Assembly: GCA_024710445.1 (NCBI GenBank)
Contig: JANJUT010000108.1
Location: 1-11,540, forward strand
Direction: 5' to 3'
From: Thiobacillus sp.
GTDB taxonomy: Bacteria; Pseudomonadota; Gammaproteobacteria; Burkholderiales; Thiobacillaceae
DNA length: 11,540 bases
The translations under genes were made by a program, and so were the position numbers. Shown here piece by piece: positions 7,459-11,540 of the stretch. The notes below the pieces were generated by a model. It had not been told where the DNA came from, ran no database searches, and saw only the letters and a program-made list of their open reading frames with translations. The number at the start of each line of letters is the position of its first letter. Within the stretch, counting starts at the first letter, position 1.

Positions 7459-7474
7459 TTGACTGACCGGTCTA
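7459..7474 (+). promoter_or_regulatory. TetR-type operator, site B (upstream of tusA)
   Basis: TTGACTGACCGGTCTA has the TNGAC-N6-GTCTA layout and agrees with the reverse complement of site A at 12 of 16 positions. It includes a TTGACT that could serve as the -35 box of the tusA promoter, although no good -10 sequence follows at the usual distance. The site lies 89 bp before the tusA ATG and directly after the tetR terminator, which suggests that TetR controls tusA-dsrE2. Confidence 0.72.
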
Positions 7475-7562
7475 GCGGTTGGTGTAGGGATGTTGTTTCA
7501 CCCGGCAAGATTTGCCGATTATTCTGGCCGAACGGTCGTCACTTTGAGAAGGAGTCAACGTC

Positions 7563-7796
7563 ATGAATACACAAGCAACGCAATCCCTGGACGCACGCGG
7601 CCTCAATTGCCCGCTGCCGATTCTTCGCACCAAGAAGGCTTTAACCGCAATGGGCTCGGGCGAAACGCTCGCGATTCTTTCGACCGATCCCGGCTCGGTG
7701 AAGGATATGCAGGCCTTCTGCAAACAAACCGGCCACGAGTTGATCGCCACCAACTCGAACCAGGGCGAGTTTGAATTCTTTATCCGCAAATCATGA
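7563..7796 (+). CDS. tusA: TusA-family sulfur carrier protein
   Basis: Small cytoplasmic sulfur-carrier protein (77 aa) that takes sulfane sulfur as a persulfide and hands it to partners. The signature LNCPLPILRTKKAL (14-27) holds the sulfur-binding Cys16 in the CPxP motif; the length and the beta-alpha-beta-alpha-beta-beta type pattern fit the family. Cys58 is a second cysteine. The ATG at 7563 follows AAGGAG with eight bases between GGAG and the start. dsrE2 begins ten bases after the stop, and the pair recalls the rhd-tusA-dsrE2 clusters of sulfur oxidisers, here without a rhodanese gene next to it. In that setting the role is probably dissimilatory sulfur trafficking rather than tRNA thiolation, but this is inference from the neighbour. 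Operator site B upstream suggests control by the adjacent TetR. Confidence 0.93.
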   Translation: MNTQATQSLDARGLNCPLPILRTKKALTAMGSGETLAILSTDPGSVKDMQAFCKQTGHELIATNSNQGEFEFFIRKS

Positions 7797-7806
7797 GGAG
7801 ACGATA

Positions 7807-8418
7807 ATGGGTGCCGCAGACAAAATCATGACGCAAGGGCTGGATCAAACCCAATTCGATCAGTGGTTTGACCAGCGCTTTGAAACCAGAATGGCCCAGC
7901 GCGAGGAAGCGCACGTGCCGTCGCTCTCGATCATCGCCACCAAGGGCACGATGGACTGGGCCTACCCGCCCTTCATCCTCGCCTCCACCGCCGGCGCGCT
8001 GGGCTGGGAGGTGTCGGTGTTCTTCACCTTCTACGGTCTCGAACTGCTGAAGAAGGACCTGCACCTCGAAATCAGTCCGCTCGGCAACCCCAGCATGCCG
8101 ATGAAGATGCCGTTCGGCCCGCAGTGGCTCAAGGACATCAACTGGAAGGTGCCGAACGTCGTCATGGCCGGCGTGCCCGGCTTCGAGAAAGTCGCGACCG
8201 GGCTGATGCAGCAGACGGTGAAGAGCAAGGGTGTCGCCAGCATCGCCGAACTGCGCAGCGCCTGCCTCGAAGCAGACGCCAAGCTCTACGCCTGCCAGAT
8301 GACGGTCGACCTGTTCGGCTATTCGCAGGACGAGTTCATTCCCGAGATCGCGGGCTGGATCGGCGCGGCGAGTTTTCTGCCGCAGGCGCAGATGTCGGAC
8401 GTGTGTTTGTTCATCTGA
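7807..8418 (+). CDS. dsrE2: DsrE2-like sulfur transfer protein (DsrE/DsrF/DrsH-like family)
   Basis: Peroxiredoxin-like DsrE-superfamily protein (203 aa), probably a persulfide donor or acceptor that works with TusA. The family pattern is seen in SIIATKGTMDWAYPPFILAS (41-60), followed by GWEVSVFFTFYGLELL and by NPSMPMKMPFGP. The hydrophobic stretch at about 52-80 could associate with the membrane, as reported for DsrE2 proteins. Candidate sulfur-binding residues are Cys153, Cys163 (LYACQMTVDLFG, the more family-like setting) and Cys200. The ATG at 7807 follows AGGAG (7796-7800) at six bases; that SD starts on the last base of the tusA stop, so the genes are one transcript. An in-frame extension back to 7771 overlaps tusA and is rejected. 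A GC-rich hairpin (8430-8463) follows. Confidence 0.9.
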   Translation: MGAADKIMTQGLDQTQFDQWFDQRFETRMAQREEAHVPSLSIIATKGTMDWAYPPFILASTAGALGWEVSVFFTFYGLELLKKDLHLEISPLGNPSMPMKMPFGPQWLKDINWKVPNVVMAGVPGFEKVATGLMQQTVKSKGVASIAELRSACLEADAKLYACQMTVDLFGYSQDEFIPEIAGWIGAASFLPQAQMSDVCLFI

Positions 8419-8429
8419 GCCGTGTCATT

Positions 8430-8463
8430 CCCGGGTCGCGCTGATGCATCGGCGCGGTCCGGG
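8430..8463. other. GC-rich imperfect hairpin after dsrE2
   Basis: A stem starting CCCGGGTCGCGC pairs with GCGCGGTCCGGGG, including G:T wobbles, around the palindrome GATGCATC. It lies between the convergent ends of dsrE2 and the Phd-like gene. There is no T run on either strand, so it may be a transcript-end or stabilising structure rather than a classic terminator. Confidence 0.4.
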
Positions 8464-8469
8464 GCTGGA

Positions 8470-8739
8470 TTATTCCAGCCATCGAGCCATGCGGGTCCTG
8501 GCCTCCGCATGCGTCACCACCCTGCCCTCGGCGACCGCCATTCCACCCCGTGCGTTTCCCTCAAGCACCGCCATGCGCTGCTGCAGCAGTTCAAAGGTTT
8601 CAACGTCCACCAGGCAGGCACTCGGCCGCCCGTGCTGCGTGATCAGAATGGACTGTTTGTCCCGTTCGATATCCGCGAGAAATTCGGCCGCCTGGCGTTT
8701 GAGGGTCGTGACGGGTTCGGTGCGCATGGACCGGACCAT
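8470..8739 (-). CDS. Phd/YefM-family antitoxin, solitary
   Basis: Type II antitoxin-like DNA-binding protein of 89 aa. The N-terminal half has the Phd/YefM fold pattern, with LKRQAAEFLADIERDKQSIL (13-32) and ITQHGRPSACLVDVETFELL (33-52). The tail THAEARTRMARWLE resembles the toxin-binding end found in Phd proteins paired with RelE/ParE toxins. The expected toxin gene should follow downstream on the minus strand, but only 51 bp separate the stop from the convergent dsrE2, so no partner exists there. I chose the ATG at 8739 (MVRSMRTEPV). A longer version from the ATG at 8829 would overlap the mazEF promoter. The ATG at 8727 is also possible. No clear SD is seen for any of them. It could be an orphan relic or act on another locus. 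Confidence 0.78.
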   Translation of the reverse strand: MVRSMRTEPVTTLKRQAAEFLADIERDKQSILITQHGRPSACLVDVETFELLQQRMAVLEGNARGGMAVAEGRVVTHAEARTRMARWLE

Positions 8740-8822
8740 AGTGGCACGTTCAGCGTGGAGCAAGACAAATGCGAGGCTGAGCTGACCCTTATCGCTCTTC
8801 AGCAGCGTTTCACCTGACAGCG

Positions 8823-8865
8823 TGGACATTCGACTAGCCGAATGTTTATACTTCGTTTAAACATT
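8823..8865 (+). promoter_or_regulatory. mazEF promoter with two overlapping inverted repeats
   Basis: TGGACA (8823-8828) and TATACT (8847-8852) form a good -35/-10 pair with 18-bp spacing. Two inverted repeats cover it: CATTCG (8827-8832) with CGAATG (8839-8844), and AATGTTTA (8841-8848) with TAAACATT (8858-8865). Such palindromes over a toxin-antitoxin promoter are typical binding sites for the MazE antitoxin or MazE-MazF complex. Confidence 0.7.
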
Positions 8866-8881
8866 GTCACGGAGAATCGTC

Positions 8882-9133
8882 TTGGCCGAGGTCTATCTGG
8901 ATATCAAGCAGTGGGGCAACAACCTGGGGGTTCGCCTGCCCGCCGCCGTCGCCCGCGCCGCGCATTTGCACGTCGACCAGCGCGTGCGCGTGTCGGTCGA
9001 GGACGGCCAGATCGTGATCCGGCCGGCGGATGAATCCGCGCTCACCCTCGAACAGCGCCTGGCGCAGTTCGATCCGGAACGGCATGGCGGCGAGGTCATG
9101 GCCGCGACGCCCGTGGGTGCCGAACAGTGGTAG
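8882..9133 (+). CDS. mazE: MazE-like antitoxin (AbrB/SpoVT-type)
   Basis: Antitoxin of 83 aa with an N-terminal swapped-hairpin DNA-binding domain, seen in LDIKQWGNNLGVRLPAAVAR (6-25) and VRVSVEDGQIVIRPA (35-49). The C-terminal part from about 50 should wrap and inhibit the toxin. The preferred start is the TTG at 8882, seven to eight bases after GGAGA (8871-8875); an upstream TTG at 8864 lies inside the operator repeat. No in-frame ATG exists near the start. The stop overlaps the GTG of mazF by seven bases, as is usual in coupled antitoxin-toxin pairs. Autoregulation through the repeats at 8827-8865 is likely. Confidence 0.88.
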   Translation: MAEVYLDIKQWGNNLGVRLPAAVARAAHLHVDQRVRVSVEDGQIVIRPADESALTLEQRLAQFDPERHGGEVMAATPVGAEQW

Positions 9134-9513
9134 CGGCCGCCAAAACCGCCGCCTGGGCGCCCGACCGCCAGGACGTCATCTGGATCGACTGCAATCCGCA
9201 GGCGGGCCGGGAGATGAAAGACGTCCATCCTTTTCTGGTGCTGTCGCCGCGGAACTTCAATGCCCGCACTTCGCTGGTGATCGGCCTGCCCATGACCACG
9301 GCCGAATACAACGCCGACAATCCCTTCGCCGTGGCGGCCGGCGTCGCCAAGGGACGCGGCAAGGCCGGCAAGACCAGCTATGTGTTGTGCCACCAGCCCA
9401 AATCCTTCGACTGGCGCATGCGCGGCGCCAAAGCGCATCCGCTGGGCGCCCTCCCCGATGCCGTTTTTGCCGACGTCTGCGAGCGGCTGAATCAGATCAT
9501 CCGGCTGGCCTGA
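9127..9513 (+). CDS. mazF: MazF/PemK-family endoribonuclease toxin
   Basis: Sequence-specific mRNA interferase toxin of 128 aa. The core matches MazF: DVIWIDCNPQAGRE (16-29), HPFLVLSPRNFNARTSLV (34-51) and IGLPMTT (52-58), then a C-terminal helix ending LNQIIRLA. Compared with E. coli MazF as recalled, Thr57 takes the place of catalytic Thr52, but the residue before the Pro of RPAVVLSP is His34 rather than Arg29. The GTG start at 9127 overlaps the mazE stop. The protein is longer than E. coli MazF (111 aa), mainly from residues about 60-90, including a GVAKGRGKAGK segment. No frameshift is seen, so the toxin appears intact. The RNA site cut cannot be read from the sequence. Confidence 0.9.
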   Translation: MVAAAKTAAWAPDRQDVIWIDCNPQAGREMKDVHPFLVLSPRNFNARTSLVIGLPMTTAEYNADNPFAVAAGVAKGRGKAGKTSYVLCHQPKSFDWRMRGAKAHPLGALPDAVFADVCERLNQIIRLA

Positions 9514-9528
9514 GTTGACTGCCAGGCA

Positions 9529-9548
9529 AATTGCGAAGCTGACCCCTT
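9529..9548. repeat. Degenerate half-copy of the palindromic repeat at 10811-10889
   Basis: AATTGCGAAGCTGACCCCTT, read on the other strand, resembles the arm of the large palindromic element (AAGGGGCCTGGGTCGAATT) allowing one gap. It is the only recognisable element in the 192-bp gap between mazF and the first PEP-CTERM gene. The match is weak and could be chance. Confidence 0.3.
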
Positions 9549-9705
9549 ATCGTTAATCATTGCTTGGCGATTAGCCGCATCCTGCACCAACGTATGGATG
9601 CGTCTCGCAATTTTTGATCTATACCTTGCGGATAACGCAAACAAGTCGGGGGCAACGCGACCTATCCCAGATTCACCTGGGCCAGTAGACCGATAAGCGA
9701 ACACT

Positions 9706-10455
9706 TCACCTACGCCGCTGCATGCGCCAACCGATCAGCCCCAACCCGGCCAGCATCAATGCATACGTCTCAGCCTCTGGAACGGCAGCGACGTCACCAT
9801 CGCGAACAGCGATAGCGTATTGCCCATAACGCCCAATATCGTCAGACAAACCAGCCTGTAATCCCAACCCCGTGTTAAATCCCCATGCGGGTGTGTACAT
9901 GTCATTCATGTCCCAAGTCGTGCTGTACCAATATCCGTCAGGCTGAAGGTTAACAAACGGCCCCGTGTTCACAAGCCCGCCACCCGACTGAGGATCCCAG
10001 TTGTTGTTGTATGCCGACTGATTTCCTAAGCTGATAAAAAACAAGTGCGCCAACTCGCCGCTACCCGGATTGACCGAAAAACCGCAATTGCCCCCCGCAG
10101 CATAGAAATCACAAGGAGCCACATTGGTCATGTGGGGCAGACGCCAGTCAGTCCAGGTCGTGTCGCGTACGCTGTCGTAATAACTGAGGTTGGACGCCCA
10201 ATCGACGGCGTTCCCCCACCACATGCGTCCGTTGCTGGTACTGCCGGGCACGACTTCATAGTTGCCGTTCACGTCTACGACCTCAGGGCTGTCGTAACTC
10301 GATCCCGCTCCGTAATTGGCGTTCTGCAGCCAGGTCACATCCAGCACGTCGTCGTAAATCAGGCCGCCGCCCCGGTCGTGCAACGCCGCCTGCGCGACGC
10401 CCGACATCCCCGCGCCCAGCGCGAGCACAGCCATGCTCCATTTCAGTGAATTCAT
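9706..10455 (-). CDS. PEP-CTERM sorting-domain protein with DUF1566/Lcl-like domain
   Basis: Exported protein of 249 aa, probably processed by an exosortase. The N-terminus MNSLKWSMAVLALGAGMSG and the following AQA form a signal peptide cleaved near residue 23. The middle has the Trp/Tyr-rich Lcl_C/DUF1566 pattern: GRMWWGNAVDWASNL, WTDWRLPHM, GELAHLFF, GPFVNLQPDGYWYSTTWD and YAIAVRDGDV. The C-terminus is a PEP-CTERM signal: VPEAETYALMLAGLGLIGW, then MQRRR. The ATG at 10455 follows GGGAG with six bases between. Such proteins are commonly linked to extracellular polysaccharide and flocs; the exosortase is not in this window. Two related genes lie directly upstream (to the right), so this is the intact member of a local family. 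The molecular function is unknown. Confidence 0.88.
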   Translation of the reverse strand: MNSLKWSMAVLALGAGMSGVAQAALHDRGGGLIYDDVLDVTWLQNANYGAGSSYDSPEVVDVNGNYEVVPGSTSNGRMWWGNAVDWASNLSYYDSVRDTTWTDWRLPHMTNVAPCDFYAAGGNCGFSVNPGSGELAHLFFISLGNQSAYNNNWDPQSGGGLVNTGPFVNLQPDGYWYSTTWDMNDMYTPAWGFNTGLGLQAGLSDDIGRYGQYAIAVRDGDVAAVPEAETYALMLAGLGLIGWRMQRRR

Positions 10456-10525
10456 GATTTCTCCCTGGTTAATTGCGTTATCTGTTCATGGGCTGACAGC
10501 GTCACTTGCACCCATTCGTGCCTAA

Positions 10526-10810
10526 TTACCCACGCCGCCATCTCACCGCCACGCTCACCAGCCCCAGACCCGCCAGGAGCATCGCCCAAGTCTCCGCCTC
10601 GGGGACTGCGCCGACATCCCCAGGGCTAACAGGCAACGCGTAAGCAAAATCGTCCCACGGTTGTTGATTGCCGCCGCGAAAAAACTCGAGAGTCCACGCT
10701 AAATGGCCGTCTATGAACGACTTCGTGGCGGACCAGTATTCACCGCCGGAAAAGTTGGTAAATTTGGCCTGATCCGGAAACCCTGCGGTACCACCTAGTT
10801 CGTCGTAATG
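10526..10810 (-). pseudogene. 3' fragment of a PEP-CTERM / DUF1566 gene
   Basis: Translating the minus strand gives 94 residues that begin HYDELGGTAGFPDQ and include YWSATKSF, AWTLEFFRGG, FAYALPVSPGDV and a PEP-CTERM tail VPEAETWAMLLAGLGLVS ending RWRRG. The first part corresponds to the end of the DUF1566-like domain of the neighbouring genes. No start codon or signal peptide exists: two codons upstream, the frame meets TGA (10814-10816) inside the palindromic repeat that begins at 10811. The missing 5' half is not found on the other side of the repeat, where the 3' end of the next paralogue lies. The coding sequence shows no internal stop, so the truncation may be recent. Confidence 0.85.
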
Positions 10811-10889
10811 GAATCAAAGGGGCCAGGGTCGAGCTATTTTTGAGATCGGCCTTCGCTGGAAATTAATTCGACCCAGGCCCCTTTGATTC
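10811..10889. repeat. 79-bp palindromic element, REP/RAYT-type
   Basis: Near-perfect 22-bp terminal inverted repeats at 10811-10832 and 10868-10889 differ at one base. Each begins GAATCAAAGGGGCC and ends GGGTCGA. The 35-bp centre is AT-richer than the flanks. The GAATCAAAGGGG...TCGAATT theme resembles palindromic repeats mobilised by REP-associated tyrosine transposases; this resemblance is from recall. It lacks coding capacity. Its left boundary coincides exactly with the broken end of the PEP-CTERM fragment. Transcribed, it would also form a strong hairpin. Confidence 0.8.
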
Positions 10890-10934
10890 TGACTCCCGCC
10901 CGTGCAGGCCCCGCCCGGCGGCCGTCGAATCGCC

Positions 10935-11540
10935 TCAGTCGCGCGCGCCGCGCCGCCTTCTCGCCGCATACCCCACCAATCCCAACCCCGCCAGCATCAT
11001 CGCGTAGGTCTCGGGCTCGGGCACTGCGGCGATGGTGAGGCTGGTGGTGCTGACGCCGTAGGTGCCGTGGGTGTCGGTGACCTTGAGGGCCAGGGTGTAG
11101 GTGCCGGCGCCCATGCCCAGGCCGGTCAGCGTGGAGGGATCGACATCGGGCGTGGCGCCGAAGACGTCGTAGGTGGCGTCGCCGTTCAGGTCCCAGGCGT
11201 ACTGGACGATCGAGTCGGCCACGTAGTCGGGGTCGTAGGAGGCGACACCGTTCAGCAGCAGGTTCTGTCCCTGATTAATGGCGTAGGGGCCGCCGATCAG
11301 CGAGACAGGGAGCAGGTTGGCGATGTCACCTGGGCGAAGAGCTAAGGCAAAGACACTATTGGTCTTAACACCAGGGTTTTGCCAGCCATTAGCAAAATGG
11401 AGGCTCCATGCCCAGCTTGAATTTAGGGCATACGACGTGCCAGACCAGTAGGTGTCGGCCTGTAGATTAACGAAGGGGCCGGGTTTTGTTAGGCCCGCTC
11501 CCATTTCAACATAAAACAGATGCGCCAGCTCGCTAGTGGC
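10935..11540 (-). CDS. PEP-CTERM protein with DUF1566-like and PKD-like domains, partial
   Basis: The frame is open from the stop at 10935-10937 to the right edge, giving 201 residues of the C-terminal part. An ATG at 11504 is internal, because the upstream codons read ATSELAHLFYVE, matching GELAHLFF of the intact paralogue. About residues 1-72 are the end of the DUF1566/Lcl-like domain (GPFVNLQADTYWSGTSYAL, FALALRPGDI). About 80-170 resemble a PKD/Ig-like domain, with GGPYAINQGQNLLLNG, ASYDPD, YAWDLNGD and YTLALKVTD. The end carries PEP-CTERM sequence VPEPETYAMMLAGLGLVG followed by a basic tail. It is presumably secreted and exosortase-processed. The PKD-like domain is absent from the intact neighbour and from the fragment. 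Confidence 0.86.
   Translation of the reverse strand, partial: ATSELAHLFYVEMGAGLTKPGPFVNLQADTYWSGTSYALNSSWAWSLHFANGWQNPGVKTNSVFALALRPGDIANLLPVSLIGGPYAINQGQNLLLNGVASYDPDYVADSIVQYAWDLNGDATYDVFGATPDVDPSTLTGLGMGAGTYTLALKVTDTHGTYGVSTTSLTIAAVPEPETYAMMLAGLGLVGYAARRRRGARD

Noticed and set aside
7503..7517. Small hairpin CGGCAA-GAT-TTGCCG in the tusA leader
   Set aside because: Six-base stem with a three-base loop and no T run or known riboswitch fold; too short to claim a regulatory role.
8740..8829. N-terminal extension of the Phd-like antitoxin to the ATG at 8829
   Set aside because: The extra 30 residues are not part of the Phd fold and the start would lie inside the mazEF promoter repeats; not fully excluded because no SD supports the shorter start either.
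9492..9704. Minus-strand open frame of 70 codons between mazF and the PEP-CTERM gene
   Set aside because: No recognisable domain or SD; it overlaps the mazF 3' end and contains the half-repeat, so it is probably non-coding.
10505..10521. Sigma-54-like element (GGCAC ... TGCA, minus strand) before the intact PEP-CTERM gene
   Set aside because: The GG and GC dinucleotides are separated by 11 bases instead of the required 10, and the flanking bases match weakly, although sigma-54 control of PEP-CTERM genes is known elsewhere.

Overview
The window looks like chromosomal DNA from a GC-rich betaproteobacterium, probably a sulfur- or hydrogen-metabolising member of the Nitrosomonadales / Thiobacillus-like lineages. 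The grounds are the scpA-scpB-rluB order, a TusA-DsrE2 sulfur-trafficking pair, a group 3b-type [NiFe] hydrogenase and several PEP-CTERM (exosortase-sorted) proteins. The taxon is inferred from gene content only; no marker gene was compared.

Layout. (1) Positions 1-3411, minus strand: a tightly overlapping hydB-hydG-hydD-hydA operon for a soluble NAD(P)-linked [NiFe] hydrogenase of sulfhydrogenase type. hydA runs off the left edge. (2) Positions 3520-4185, plus: a small CmpX-like membrane protein with its own TATAAT box and SD, ending at a perfect hairpin terminator shared with the convergent rluB. (3) Positions 4297-6705, minus: scpA, scpB and rluB, covering chromosome condensation and 23S rRNA pseudouridylation. 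(4) Positions 6783-8418, plus: a TetR-family regulator, then tusA and dsrE2. Two matching 16-bp operator-like sites lie before tetR and between tetR and tusA, so the three genes look like one regulated sulfur-transfer module. (5) Positions 8470-9513: a toxin-antitoxin patch with a solitary Phd/YefM-type antitoxin (minus) and a divergent mazEF pair (plus). The mazEF promoter is covered by two inverted repeats. (6) Positions 9706-11540, minus: three neighbouring PEP-CTERM genes with DUF1566/Lcl-type domains: one intact, one reduced to a 3' fragment, and one running off the right edge with an added PKD-like domain. A 79-bp palindromic repeat of the kind associated with REP/RAYT elements sits at the broken end of the fragment.

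The most notable signal is the TetR-TusA-DsrE2 module. The paired operators are visible in the sequence, and the regulator has a Cys and a Lys at positions that appear to match the redox-switch residues of NemR. This would suggest, as inference, redox- or reactive-sulfur-controlled expression of cytoplasmic sulfur carriers. No tRNA, rRNA, CRISPR array or intact insertion sequence was seen.
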